Source: a virus. Taken from it: a DNA stretch of 44,021 bases. The notes under the pieces are model-generated. The model worked only from the letters and a program-made list of their open reading frames with translations. It was not told the origin of the DNA and did no database searches. Below, piece after piece: positions 7,804-15,443 of this stretch; the stretch's first letter is position 1; each line of letters begins with the position of its first letter. A program made the translations under genes and the position numbers. The DNA lies in IMG/VR virus record IMGVR_UViG_3300032085_000952, positions 1-44,021 of that record. One strand, written 5' to 3'.

Positions 7804-9220
7804 CCTTAATTTTGCTTGACTTATGGGCTTCATTTCTTGTCTTGCCCTCGACAAGCTTACCAAATTTACCAAACATATTCATATTGATGTAGTCACCGTC
7901 ATCAAGTCCGGCTCCGTGACGAGCAACAATTGGAACAAGTTTTCTGTTACCATGCTCCTCTCCGTCATCAGCCATTTCTTCATCTGACTTCATCTTAAAA
8001 ATAGTAAAGCTGGTACACAACCAAATCAATCTATCAGAACCACTGACAACATCTGTTGATTCCTTTGTGATACCATCTCTGTTTAGCTGTACAAAGCTCA
8101 GACAAGGAACATCATGTTTTACGCAGAAGTTATGTAACTGCGTGATTTGAAATCCTAGCACTTGAAACTCCTGCATGGAGTTGGAGATGCTGTCCGAGTT
8201 CATCAATTTTAAATAGTCATAAATTATAATACAATCGTTTGTTCTACCATTTTCATCAAAGCCAACTTCTTGATGAATCCATTTACGCATAATTGCAAGA
8301 ATGTTTTCAAATGGTTGGCCAGCAATACTAACGTAGTGATATGGGATATTCTGTAGTTCTTCAGCTGCTTTTTCTACTTTCTCAATGTCCAAATCATTAT
8401 TAGCAAATTTACCACTAGCTAACTTGTTAATCTCCACACCACTAAGGTTCGCTAGCATACGGTTGAGATGGTCTTCTTTCGACATTTCAGTGTCTAACAT
8501 CAACACTGGAATATTTAAGTTTCTAGATACGTGCATAGCTACAGCATCGCCAAACATGGACTTACCAACTTTAGGGCGAGCAGCAACTAGATCTACGCAT
8601 TTCCTGCGTATACCTCCACCAATCGCCTCATCAAAGCGAGGAAAGCCAGTGCTGATACCCAACATCTCATTTTGGTTCTCTTTCAAGAACTCAACGTATT
8701 CGCCTACATCCTCACCAATGATTTTTGGTTTGTTATCTGAGCCTTGATATATCTTTGAAGTAGCATCGAGAATAGGTGTTTCAATCAAAGAGATGATCTC
8801 TGCAATATCTTCGTCACCATTAATCTTGTCTACTTCCAGAGAGCATTTGGCCAAAGTCTTCTTTACGTCACGAGCTATCTTGAGCTTAGCTAACTTGGCT
8901 CCATTAACAGGAATGTTGTCTTCCAGAATCGGAGTATCAAACAAGTATCTTAGATAACCAGCTTCTTCCTTAATAATATCATAATGATTGAGCTGATTAG
9001 CAGCGGAAAGCAATGACGAAAGCTCCGCTTTTTGAGTGGATTCAAGAGACTTTTTTATGCAGTCAAAGATAACCTGATTTGTTTGGTCTACAAAATACTC
9101 GGTGCTGATATACTCAACCTCAAGCATTGCATCAATTCCGTATTGACACAAGCCAGCGAGAACCGCAGACTCAGCTGCGGCATCTTCTAGCTTATTTTCA
9201 TTTTGTTTAATTCGTACCAT
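7751..9220 (-). CDS. dnaB: replicative DNA helicase, DnaB family
   Basis: About 489 residues. The N-terminal helical domain starts EDAAAESAVLAGL, followed by a RecA-fold motor: Walker A AARPKVGKSMFG (about residue 217), LMLDTEMSKED, Walker B IIIYDYLKLM (about 330) and the H3/H4 region with LSFVQLNRDG. A basic, arginine-bearing end (VPIVARHGAG) fits motif H4. It unwinds the phage fork and recruits the primase encoded next. The open frame begins at 9292, but ATG 9220 follows TGGGG at a good distance and begins at the family N-terminus. The real start therefore overlaps a 55-aa membrane-protein gene in another frame (9187-9354). Confidence 0.92.
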   Translation of the reverse strand: MVRIKQNENKLEDAAAESAVLAGLCQYGIDAMLEVEYISTEYFVDQTNQVIFDCIKKSLESTQKAELSSLLSAANQLNHYDIIKEEAGYLRYLFDTPILEDNIPVNGAKLAKLKIARDVKKTLAKCSLEVDKINGDEDIAEIISLIETPILDATSKIYQGSDNKPKIIGEDVGEYVEFLKENQNEMLGISTGFPRFDEAIGGGIRRKCVDLVAARPKVGKSMFGDAVAMHVSRNLNIPVLMLDTEMSKEDHLNRMLANLSGVEINKLASGKFANNDLDIEKVEKAAEELQNIPYHYVSIAGQPFENILAIMRKWIHQEVGFDENGRTNDCIIIYDYLKLMNSDSISNSMQEFQVLGFQITQLHNFCVKHDVPCLSFVQLNRDGITKESTDVVSGSDRLIWLCTSFTIFKMKSDEEMADDGEEHGNRKLVPIVARHGAGLDDGDYINMNMFGKFGKLVEGKTRNEAHKSSKIKDDGFEQTTNESADISGV

Positions 9221-9354
9221 AATAACCCCACATTGGCCATTGCATAAGAAAACCACATGAGGGCATGTGGATAATCTTTTTGTTTCATACAAGAAACACA
9301 GACAGCTAAGTACATTACCGAAGCTGTTGCGATTGCAAGTATCCCTAAATTCAT
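9187..9354 (-). CDS. small two-helix membrane protein
   Basis: A 55-codon frame starting MNLGILAIATASVMY, directly after the stop of the 32-aa gene (ATG TAA ATG arrangement), and ending inside the DnaB start region. Two hydrophobic stretches are visible: residues 3-22 (ILAIATASVMYLAVCVSC) and 32-47 (LMWFSYAMANVGLLWY), joined by a charged loop KQKDYPH. The codon content and coupling look genuine. Function unknown; membrane tethering or lysis-timing are possibilities only. Confidence 0.6.
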   Translation of the reverse strand: MNLGILAIATASVMYLAVCVSCMKQKDYPHALMWFSYAMANVGLLWYELNKMKIS

Positions 9355-9453
9355 TTACATTCCTCTAAAAATATAGAACCCCATACAAATGCTGGCGCTT
9401 AAAAATACGCCGAGCAGAAAATCTTTCCATTCCAAATTAATTGATTTCTTCAT
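9355..9453 (-). CDS. tiny single-pass membrane peptide
   Basis: A 32-codon frame, MKKSINLEWKDFLLGVFLSA then SICMGFYIFRGM, whose ATG overlaps the TAA of the 131-aa gene (TAATG). One transmembrane helix (about residues 12-29) follows a short basic and amphipathic N-terminus. It is immediately coupled to the next small membrane gene at 9187-9354. The translational coupling and lack of alternative content in this stretch support it, but the size makes the call tentative. Confidence 0.5.
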   Translation of the reverse strand: MKKSINLEWKDFLLGVFLSASICMGFYIFRGM

Positions 9454-9848
9454 TATCCAAAAAACCCTTTGATCTTAGTTAAGATGTCCCCACCTCCAAA
9501 ACCACCTTTGAAGATTACTAGGTATGCTACTATAGCACCAACTATGATAAAAAACAACCACTTTCTCTTAGAAGCGACCGCATAAAACTTTTCTTTTATT
9601 GCGGCAATCTTCTCTAATCGGTAGTTTCGTCTTTCTTCAACCTTCTCTTTGCGTTCTTCTCTACGTTCTTCTTTTGCCTCTTTCCTGATTTCACCTCTAG
9701 TTCTAGTAGTCTCTGGCAATTCTTCAGCCTCCGACTCTTCACTGATAACGGAATCAAGAGTAGATACTATCTCATCTACTTGAGAAGTGTCATAGGTTTT
9801 ATTGGGAAAAATTTTATCTTTTATACTTTGTAATATATTCTTAAACAT
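9453..9848 (-). CDS. tail-anchored charged coiled-coil membrane protein
   Basis: 131 residues of unknown family. An N-terminal amphipathic part and an acidic patch (EESEAEELPE, about residues 36-45) are followed by a very Arg/Lys/Glu-rich helix (about 48-92, e.g. RKEAKEERREERKEKVEERR). A single C-terminal transmembrane segment, KWLFFIIVGAIVAYLVIF (about 97-114), leads into a glycine-rich end GGFGGGD. The layout is of a tail-anchored membrane protein with a long cytoplasmic coil. Membrane anchoring of a replication or virion-assembly complex is a guess. It overlaps the FkbM gene by one base. Confidence 0.65.
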   Translation of the reverse strand: MFKNILQSIKDKIFPNKTYDTSQVDEIVSTLDSVISEESEAEELPETTRTRGEIRKEAKEERREERKEKVEERRNYRLEKIAAIKEKFYAVASKRKWLFFIIVGAIVAYLVIFKGGFGGGDILTKIKGFFG

Positions 9849-10465
9849 TATAAACCTTTTACATAATCTAAGTTAAGATCCAAATCTTGCTTGACAAACC
9901 AGCGATGCCAAATGTATTTTCCGCAAGGACTTTTGGATGTGTAGAAATTATCATAACCGAGAGACTCCATGTAGCCGTAATCTAAATAGTTAGGCACATC
10001 GTGATTCTCTGCGCAAATTAATTTTATGTTCGTCTTTGAAAAGTCTATTCCAGAAATAGCTTCGTGCTCAAAGCCTTCTAAATCTAGTGACAAAAAGTCT
10101 ATCTCAGTGATAGAATTCTCATCAAATATATCTTGCAACATCCTAGCTGGAGATTGAAAAGAATTGTCACCAGAAGCTCCTTCTGCGCAACTTGCTACCA
10201 TGCCTGCACCATGAAATATTATTGTGTCTTGGTTGTACTCATTGCCTACAATAGCAGAGTGAATAAACTTGGTGTTTGGTCTATTGACAAGATACCCTGC
10301 CTGATAAGAACTATGTGCATCAATCGCTATGCCTTGCCACCCACTCTGCTCCAACTTGTATGTATTGTTTTGTTCTACGTAACTGTTACATCCCGCATCA
10401 ACAAAAAATCCAGACGAGCCGAGAATTGATAGAACAATGTCATCTACGTTGTCTTGTGCTGCCAT
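9848..10465 (-). CDS. FkbM-family SAM-dependent methyltransferase
   Basis: 205 residues. Opening strands GFFVDAGCNSYVEQNNTYKL and GWQGIAIDAHSSY correspond to the FkbM pattern (FVDvGan...nT..le...gw.G..iE), with the SAM-binding Asp-x-Gly and the second-strand Asp. FLSLDLEGFEHEAI is the highly diagnostic D-x-E-G-x-E block. It probably O-methylates a sugar or glycolipid-like acceptor. It sits between dUTPase and a membrane protein, away from the other sugar genes. Substrate unknown. Confidence 0.85.
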   Translation of the reverse strand: MAAQDNVDDIVLSILGSSGFFVDAGCNSYVEQNNTYKLEQSGWQGIAIDAHSSYQAGYLVNRPNTKFIHSAIVGNEYNQDTIIFHGAGMVASCAEGASGDNSFQSPARMLQDIFDENSITEIDFLSLDLEGFEHEAISGIDFSKTNIKLICAENHDVPNYLDYGYMESLGYDNFYTSKSPCGKYIWHRWFVKQDLDLNLDYVKGL

Positions 10466-10887
10466 TACTTTCCACTGCTCCCAAAGCCGCCCTCTCCACG
10501 ATCAGTATCGTCTAGACTTTCGACTTCTAAAAATTCAACATCTTCAACTTTTTGTATAATTAACTGCGCTATTCTATCGCCCGGCTGAACGTGTACCATT
10601 TGGTCAGAAGTATTCAGTAGGCATACTTTTATTTCACCTCTATATCCAGAGTCAATAACGCCTGCAAGCACATCAATCCCACTTTTAACTGACAAGCCAG
10701 ATCTTGGCCAGATAAGACCGCAATAACCATCAGGAATCGCTATAGATATATCTGTGGAGATTAACCTTCTTTTATGTGGAAAAATTGGCTGTGCTAAATC
10801 TGAAGCATATATATCCCAACCAGCGTCAGAACTGTGTGCCTTAGTTGGAACTTTAGCATCTTTACTTAGTAACTTGACTTTTATCAT
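10465..10887 (-). CDS. dut: dUTP diphosphatase (dUTPase)
   Basis: 140 residues with all five trimeric dUTPase motifs: SSDAGWDIYAS (1), PRSGLSVKSGI (2), GVIDSGYRGEIKVCLLN (3, including the uracil-binding Tyr and catalytic Asp), GDRIAQLI (4) and the glycine-rich flexible end RGEGGFGSSGK (5). It hydrolyses dUTP to dUMP and PPi, keeping uracil out of phage DNA and feeding dTMP synthesis. The length is typical. It is one base apart from or overlapping both neighbours. Confidence 0.96.
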   Translation of the reverse strand: MIKVKLLSKDAKVPTKAHSSDAGWDIYASDLAQPIFPHKRRLISTDISIAIPDGYCGLIWPRSGLSVKSGIDVLAGVIDSGYRGEIKVCLLNTSDQMVHVQPGDRIAQLIIQKVEDVEFLEVESLDDTDRGEGGFGSSGK

Positions 10888-11330
10888 TATCTTCTCCTGT
10901 TAGATAAGCAGCCGTCACAGACAAACCATTCTCTACGGTGTGTCTCAGCTACTTCAAAAGTTTTTGAGCAACTTTGACAGGTCTGATTAACCTTTCTAGG
11001 TGCTTTCCTTCTTTCTGTTGGTGTTACTGATGGAGTTTCTATATCCATATGCTCAGTTCTGTCATCAAAGAACTTGTTCTCTCTTTGTCTAATATCATTG
11101 ACAGGAGTTCTTGAGCTAGATCTAGATTCTCTACTCACAACAAACTCATCAGCAGTGACTCTCTGAGGTGAAGCTTCTTCCTTCTTTACGACCTGTTTTA
11201 CTTCAGGTTGAGCAGGCGTTTCGGTTTCAACTTGCACCTCTAGTAGAGAGTTTGCCATATTTATTAAATCTTCATCATTTAGAGCGATACCTTTCTTGAG
11301 TAGCTCTTTTGCTGTATCAATTATTGACAT
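10887..11330 (-). CDS. unknown protein with C-terminal zinc ribbon
   Basis: 147 residues. A short N-terminal helical part (TAKELLKKGIALNDEDLINM) is followed by a long low-complexity linker rich in Glu, Pro and Ser (about 30-110). The C-terminal treble-clef/zinc-ribbon-like unit has paired Cys: CQSCSKTFEV ... FVCDGC (about 117-143), ending in basic residues SNRRR. The layout suggests a nucleic-acid-binding or scaffold-like adaptor, but I do not recognise the family. It lies between dUTPase and another unknown gene. Confidence 0.7.
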   Translation of the reverse strand: MSIIDTAKELLKKGIALNDEDLINMANSLLEVQVETETPAQPEVKQVVKKEEASPQRVTADEFVVSRESRSSSRTPVNDIRQRENKFFDDRTEHMDIETPSVTPTERRKAPRKVNQTCQSCSKTFEVAETHRREWFVCDGCLSNRRR

Positions 11331-11797
11331 TAGTAACCTCTTCTTTTACCTAAGTCTTGCAATAGCGCAGCCATTCTTTTAGCGTTGTCAACTTTACCAG
11401 AAAGCCGATTGAGTCTAGCCTGCGACATAATCTTTAATCTATTTAATTCTGTAGCCATTGGATTTTCTTTTATTGCGGAGTAATATTTTTCCTGCCATTT
11501 GGAATATTGTCCTCCGTAGTTCTGTAGTTTGTCTCCGACCATAAACCAGATACTGTCATCACAAAACTCAACGACTGTCTTCTCTTTATTATAAACACCT
11601 TGAAGATATTCTGCATGAGCAAAAAGAACAAAAGAATAGGACAGTGCCTTCTCTTGGCTCAGTGATCTAACCTCATCAGAACTGAGCGCCATGATTGGCT
11701 CGACTTCCTCGTTTTCTTTTGCGAGATCTGCGTTTCTATCTTCAATCCAGTCATCCACCTTTGAGAGGAATTCTGTTACTTTTTGTTCGTTAGTCAA
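11330..11797 (-). CDS. unknown helical phage protein
   Basis: 155 residues, predicted mainly alpha-helical, with no motif I can name. Notable segments are LSYSFVLFAHAEYLQGVYN (about 50-70) and a conserved-looking aromatic patch WFMVGDKLQNYGGQYSKW. The C-terminal half is Arg/Lys-rich (LNRLKIMSQARLNRL). The gene is in a run of coupled genes between a nuclease and the zinc-ribbon protein near recA. A recombination accessory role is possible from position only. Confidence 0.7.
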   Translation of the reverse strand: MTNEQKVTEFLSKVDDWIEDRNADLAKENEEVEPIMALSSDEVRSLSQEKALSYSFVLFAHAEYLQGVYNKEKTVVEFCDDSIWFMVGDKLQNYGGQYSKWQEKYYSAIKENPMATELNRLKIMSQARLNRLSGKVDNAKRMAALLQDLGKRRGY

Positions 11798-12203
11798 ATT
11801 TTTCTCTCCATTGTTCTTCAGACTCGTCGTAATTTAATTCAATCAAAGTCATATGATTCAGTTCGCACCAAGCTCTTTTATCTTTATCTCTTGCTTGAGC
11901 TTTGAAAAACGCCATCTTATCTTTGTGAAAAAATGAATTGAACTTAAAGTGTTGTTCGCCATGCACTTCTACGACCAGTTCTCTATTTGGCACATAAAGG
12001 TCAGCATAAAGTAATGTTTTTCTAGAGCCAGTTTTAGTGCCGGGAAGCGTGACTTCTTCTAAGATTCTATCATATGGATAAATGTCTTTCAATAACTTTC
12101 TAGCTTTTTTGTGCAAAGAAGACCTATTTTTTTCACTCACCGAAGCCTGACTTCTGGAAGGATTCCACTTCCAGACTTTACCATCAAGACCGTGTATTTC
12201 CAT
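11790..12203 (-). CDS. Vsr/DUF559-like PD-(D/E)XK endonuclease
   Basis: 137 residues. The core LYADLYVPNRELVVEVHGEQ (about 68-87) shows the Asp of strand two and the V-E-V-H-G-E-Q-H pattern typical of Vsr/DUF559-type endonuclease folds. KDKRAWCELNHMTLIELNY continues the fold as in Vsr proteins (D..K...L...G...l.l...). The N-terminus KKARKLLKDIYPYDRILEE resembles the helix that precedes this fold. It may cut mismatched or branched DNA. It is adjacent to recA, overlapping by one base, consistent with recombination or repair. Confidence 0.75.
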   Translation of the reverse strand: MEIHGLDGKVWKWNPSRSQASVSEKNRSSLHKKARKLLKDIYPYDRILEEVTLPGTKTGSRKTLLYADLYVPNRELVVEVHGEQHFKFNSFFHKDKMAFFKAQARDKDKRAWCELNHMTLIELNYDESEEQWREKFD

Positions 12204-13267
12204 TAGAGCATACCCTTAATTTCTTTCTCTAAGATATCAAACACTTCTTCGTTCGCCAGCAAGAAGTTGTAAAGTCTTTCTTGCCCTTGGAACTTTACTG
12301 CCTTTAAGACCGCCTCAGTATCTTCTATATTTGTTTCTGGTTTTATCTTCTTTACTACGTCTGTAAACCCAACCATAAACTCACATGTAAACCAAGCGCC
12401 AGCTTTGCCAATTAAACCCAAATCCAACCCAAGCATAATAAGTTCTTGAATCTTGTCTACGCCATGACCATATTTGATCCAGCTTTGACATTCTGTGCCG
12501 GGAGACCCCATTGAGGAACACACAATCTTCCAATTCACAGCTTGGCCTATCTGTGTGTCGCTTTGAACCCAAGGAGTGATAGATTTGACCTCCATGCGTG
12601 TATCAGCCTGATATTGAATCTTGCGCCCACAGTCTGGCATCCTTGAAGCACCATAGCCTGAAGTATTAGCAATAAAGTGTGTAATAATAATTAAAGTGGC
12701 TCGTTGATTAGGAACGATTTGTCCCATCTTCTTACAGAAGACTGAAAGAATCTTTGGAAGACCTGCTCGTCCGGGAGTCATATCTCCATCCAGTTCTTTC
12801 TCGGGCATTAGCGATGAAGTGGAATCAATAATACAGACACACCCTTCATTCTCTTTTGCGCTAACAAGCTTGACTGCAATATCCAGAAACGCTTCTGCAC
12901 TAAGTGGCTCGTCTTCAGAATGGATGATTTGCATCTTTTCTTTATCTAAACCATCAACACCAAGAAGGTTCATCTCTTTTAATCGACCTTCAGCGTCAAG
13001 ATAGATAATTGGACGACCTTCTTTCTGGCAGTTGGCGGCAATCTGCAAAGCTGTGGTTGTTTTGCCGCACTTCGGATCTCCGGTTAAGATAACCCAAGAG
13101 CCTTCCTTGATTCCGCCACCCAATGCCAAGTCAATCGAAGGACTGACGGTGACAACCTTGTAATCTTTCCTTCTCTCTAGAATTTGATTCCCAGTAGAAA
13201 TCACATTGCCATACTTCTTAACAATTTCTTTTACAAATGCTGGATCAGCCTTCTTTGTTTTTGCCAT
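12203..13267 (-). CDS. recA: RecA-type recombinase
   Basis: 354 residues. Walker A GDPKCGKTTTALQIA (about residue 62-76), PIIYLDAEGRLKEMNLLGVD with the conserved Glu, Walker B CVCIIDSTSSLMPE, and the L1/L2-like region RAGLPKILSVFCKKM through the Q-rich strand ATLIIITHFIANTSGYG, which matches the motif region sensing ATP. It catalyses strand exchange and recombination-dependent replication. The Walker A differs from the bacterial consensus GPESSGKTT, which points to a phage lineage rather than recent host acquisition. The ATG is preceded by TTGAGGAATTCAA, a good ribosome site. Confidence 0.93.
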   Translation of the reverse strand: MAKTKKADPAFVKEIVKKYGNVISTGNQILERRKDYKVVTVSPSIDLALGGGIKEGSWVILTGDPKCGKTTTALQIAANCQKEGRPIIYLDAEGRLKEMNLLGVDGLDKEKMQIIHSEDEPLSAEAFLDIAVKLVSAKENEGCVCIIDSTSSLMPEKELDGDMTPGRAGLPKILSVFCKKMGQIVPNQRATLIIITHFIANTSGYGASRMPDCGRKIQYQADTRMEVKSITPWVQSDTQIGQAVNWKIVCSSMGSPGTECQSWIKYGHGVDKIQELIMLGLDLGLIGKAGAWFTCEFMVGFTDVVKKIKPETNIEDTEAVLKAVKFQGQERLYNFLLANEEVFDILEKEIKGML

Positions 13268-13700
13268 TTGAATTCCTCAATTTAGAAAAGAGCGATTTGT
13301 TACCAAAGCTCTTCATTGGTTTTACATTTACATTATCTTCTTCTACTTCAATAATATCAACCTCTTTGGGTTTTGGCCTTGAATCTAGAAGTTTTTTGTG
13401 TTTTTTGACTTCATCTTTTACCCACTTGGGCAATGCAGAGTAAACTCGTTTGTTTTTATTTATGATATAGTCATAGACAGCATCTTCGCCAAATTCAGAA
13501 ATCATTTTATAGACTTCTTGAACCTGACGTTGATACTGTTTTTTACGAGTTTTATTCCAGAACTTGTAGGGCAAAGAGCCTTTGTTTTCTCTCTCTGATC
13601 TACGTTGCACCAATATCTCAGCTATGTATTGGCCTGTAGTACAGTAATCACCCGTTGAGGGTGACTTGAACCTGCTCGTTTTGCTTCTTCGTTTCGCCAT
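13245..13700 (-). CDS. unknown basic protein upstream of recA
   Basis: 151 residues, strongly basic. The N-terminus MAKRRSKTSRFKSPSTGDYC is followed by a helical, aromatic-rich core with FWNKTRKKQYQRQVQEVYKM (about 50-69) and YIINKNKRVYSALPKWVKDE, then an acidic linker (DIIEVEEDNVNV) and a basic tail. The general layout resembles small phage DNA-binding or recombination-associated proteins, but no named family is recognised. It overlaps the recA start by 23 bases and the upstream gene by about 50. Confidence 0.7.
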   Translation of the reverse strand: MAKRRSKTSRFKSPSTGDYCTTGQYIAEILVQRRSERENKGSLPYKFWNKTRKKQYQRQVQEVYKMISEFGEDAVYDYIINKNKRVYSALPKWVKDEVKKHKKLLDSRPKPKEVDIIEVEEDNVNVKPMKSFGNKSLFSKLRNSNGKNKEG

Positions 13701-14154
13701 CTTTCCAAATCATCCAAGAGAGATTTTCTTGAGTAATCATTCTCTTCTGTGTAAATTCCATAAAGTCGCACTCTGGCCAACTATACTTCTTCACTTCTAC
13801 TTCAAGATCATCATTTAATAAACCAAATGTCATGTGCTGGTAGGACGGGCCATCTCCAGTCACCATATCAATATCTTTTGAAAAGCCTCTAGCAATGAAA
13901 AAACCATCAAGGCCATCTTCGTTTTCAAAAACAACTTCTTCTGGCGCGCCCATCACAATTACTTGCGCCTTAGCTACACATCTACCATTTTCTTCACAGT
14001 ATCTCTGCAATCTAAGCCAAGGGCTTTCAGGTACTCCGGGACGCTCATAGTCGCCCCATACAATTGTACCATCATCTAACGTGCACTTCCAAGTCATGGA
14101 AACATCTTCCATAATCAGTTTACGGATATGTTCATCTCTGACAGTACAAATCAT
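13648..14154 (-). CDS. unknown phage protein
   Basis: About 168 residues from ATG 14154, which follows AAGGGAG at ideal spacing and lies one base from the upstream stop; the frame is open back to 14205. It is mainly beta by eye, with aromatic segments MTWKCTLDDGTIVWGDYERP, SPWLRLQRYCEENG, VIVMGAPEEVVFENEDGLDG and YSWPECDFMEF. The last third aligns with no family I know. The acidic composition is unlike that of its basic downstream neighbour. Confidence 0.75.
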   Translation of the reverse strand: MICTVRDEHIRKLIMEDVSMTWKCTLDDGTIVWGDYERPGVPESPWLRLQRYCEENGRCVAKAQVIVMGAPEEVVFENEDGLDGFFIARGFSKDIDMVTGDGPSYQHMTFGLLNDDLEVEVKKYSWPECDFMEFTQKRMITQENLSWMIWKDGETKKQNEQVQVTLNG

Positions 14155-14155
14155 G

Positions 14156-14548
14156 TTAGTCTCCCTTAATCTTATGGATAGCACCTCTGTGGCGACGAGC
14201 GACATTAATCTTGTCAGGAAGTCTTTCTTCCTTAGTTCCGTCTCCAGCCATAGAAGCCTGTTCAGTCATGATAACTGTTCCGTAGCGATTGTTTCTAGCC
14301 ATTAGTTCACCAGCTTTAGGCATCTCAGGCTCTTCTTCTTCGGGCTCACTACCTGTAATAGTAGCAGAAACTGCTGGCTTTTCTTCTGCTGAATCGTGCA
14401 GTAGTTCTTCTTCGCCTAATTTTGTAAGATACTTGTCTACAGATTTCTCAGACCTGTCAAGCTCTTCTGCAATTTCACCCACAGGCAACTCTCGATTGTC
14501 CTCAATATACTGTTTTTCGCTTTTTGAAAGCGGGCCTTTCTTAGTCAT
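14156..14548 (-). CDS. small protein with N-terminal helix-turn-helix
   Basis: 130 residues. Residues 6-45 (LSKSEKQYIEDN, then VGEIAEELDRSEKSVDKYL) have the spacing of a homeodomain-like/MarR-type HTH: helix, turn, recognition helix with Ser-Glu-Lys-Ser. A Glu-rich linker (EPEEEEPEMP) and a segment MARNNRYGTVIMTEQASMAG follow. It could be a transcription or DNA-packaging adaptor. The 3' end encodes IHKIKGD, whose codons supply the ribosome site of the next gene. Confidence 0.65.
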   Translation of the reverse strand: MTKKGPLSKSEKQYIEDNRELPVGEIAEELDRSEKSVDKYLTKLGEEELLHDSAEEKPAVSATITGSEPEEEEPEMPKAGELMARNNRYGTVIMTEQASMAGDGTKEERLPDKINVARRHRGAIHKIKGD

Positions 14549-14549
14549 T

Positions 14550-14882
14550 TTAAACCTCCATAAGTGATCTTCTTGCTCGTGTCAAAAAGATTCTATCTCT
14601 ATTTGTTAAATATTCTATATAGTAATTGTATACGTTTTCTTTAACTTTCCTGAAGTCAAAGTATGGTCTGTTATGCATGTTTCTATCTGCACCAAAAGGG
14701 TCGAACAAATCACCTCTACCATATTTGATATAATGAGTTTTGTATTCGCCATTCACGACAATTTTAGCAAATGCATCTTTTTCTTTAACTTCTTCGCCTT
14801 TGGCTCCAATAAAGGTTGTAACCTTAGTCGGAACTTCTGGTAAATTCAGATGAGAAATATCATCATTTTCGCCTCTAGCCAT
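14550..14882 (-). CDS. unknown small phage protein
   Basis: 110 residues with no recognised motif. Hydrophilic N-terminus, then beta-like VTTFIGAKGEEV and FAKIVVNGEYKTHYIKYG, and a basic C-terminal helix YLTNRDRIFLTRARRSLMEV. The gene overlaps the 72-aa gene upstream by 8 bases and lies one base from the HTH protein downstream, within a uniform cluster of short coupled genes. Confidence 0.65.
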   Translation of the reverse strand: MARGENDDISHLNLPEVPTKVTTFIGAKGEEVKEKDAFAKIVVNGEYKTHYIKYGRGDLFDPFGADRNMHNRPYFDFRKVKENVYNYYIEYLTNRDRIFLTRARRSLMEV

Positions 14883-15093
14883 CTAATTTCTCCAATAACT
14901 CTTTGATCTTTTTAATACAATCTGCTCTGTCAAAGCCGTCTATAGCTATCTTAGCTTGACGACCAATATCATATCTTGCAAGTTCTTCTTCACTAGCTGG
15001 AATAGGATCTAGATCTCCATTCCTAAGAACTTCATGCACAGCAATACCGATATGTATAATTGCTTTGTGCGGTAAGTTAGCTCTATCAACCAT
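14875..15093 (-). CDS. unknown 72-aa protein
   Basis: Small, mostly helical protein: HKAIIHIGIAVHEVLRNGDL, then a second helical half YDIGRQAKIAIDGFDRADCI and an amphipathic C-terminus KKIKELLEKLDG. It shares a single base with the upstream zinc-ribbon gene (stop/start overlap), so it is probably translationally coupled. Family and function not recognised. Confidence 0.65.
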   Translation of the reverse strand: MVDRANLPHKAIIHIGIAVHEVLRNGDLDPIPASEEELARYDIGRQAKIAIDGFDRADCIKKIKELLEKLDG

Positions 15094-15434
15094 TACTCAC
15101 CTTTCTCTATGTATTTCATTTTTTCAGCAGTAGACATCTTGTTGATTTTGTTTCTGCGTTGATTAACCTCTCGGTCTTTCTTAACCTTGTCCATATTATC
15201 AGCCTGCATCTTATCTTGCAGTTCATAGCTTCCCATCTTCTGTGTATTCCTATCGGCTAGGTGTCTTACTGTTGTAGGCTCACCCTTTACAGACACATGA
15301 GGAGCATCTAGTATAACTCTTCTAAATTTATGTTTCTTGCATGACGGACATCTTACCAAAGGTTTCTCCGAGAATCTTTGGAACACTTCTTTATAATGTC
15401 CACACTCACTACACTCATAATCGTAGGTTGGCAT
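15093..15434 (-). CDS. FmdB-type zinc-ribbon protein
   Basis: 113 residues. The start MPTYDYECSECGHYKEVFQ, with second pair VRCPSCKKHKFRRVI, is the diagnostic FmdB/CxxC_CxxC_SSSS zinc ribbon (about residues 1-42). The rest is a basic helical tail ending STAEKMKYIEKGE. FmdB-like ribbons are common small regulators or adaptors in bacteria and are often carried by phages; their biochemical role is poorly defined. It probably contacts nucleic acid or a transcription complex. It is separated by only nine bases from the DegT-type gene. Confidence 0.85.
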   Translation of the reverse strand: MPTYDYECSECGHYKEVFQRFSEKPLVRCPSCKKHKFRRVILDAPHVSVKGEPTTVRHLADRNTQKMGSYELQDKMQADNMDKVKKDREVNQRRNKINKMSTAEKMKYIEKGE

Positions 15435-15443
15435 TTTGAATCC

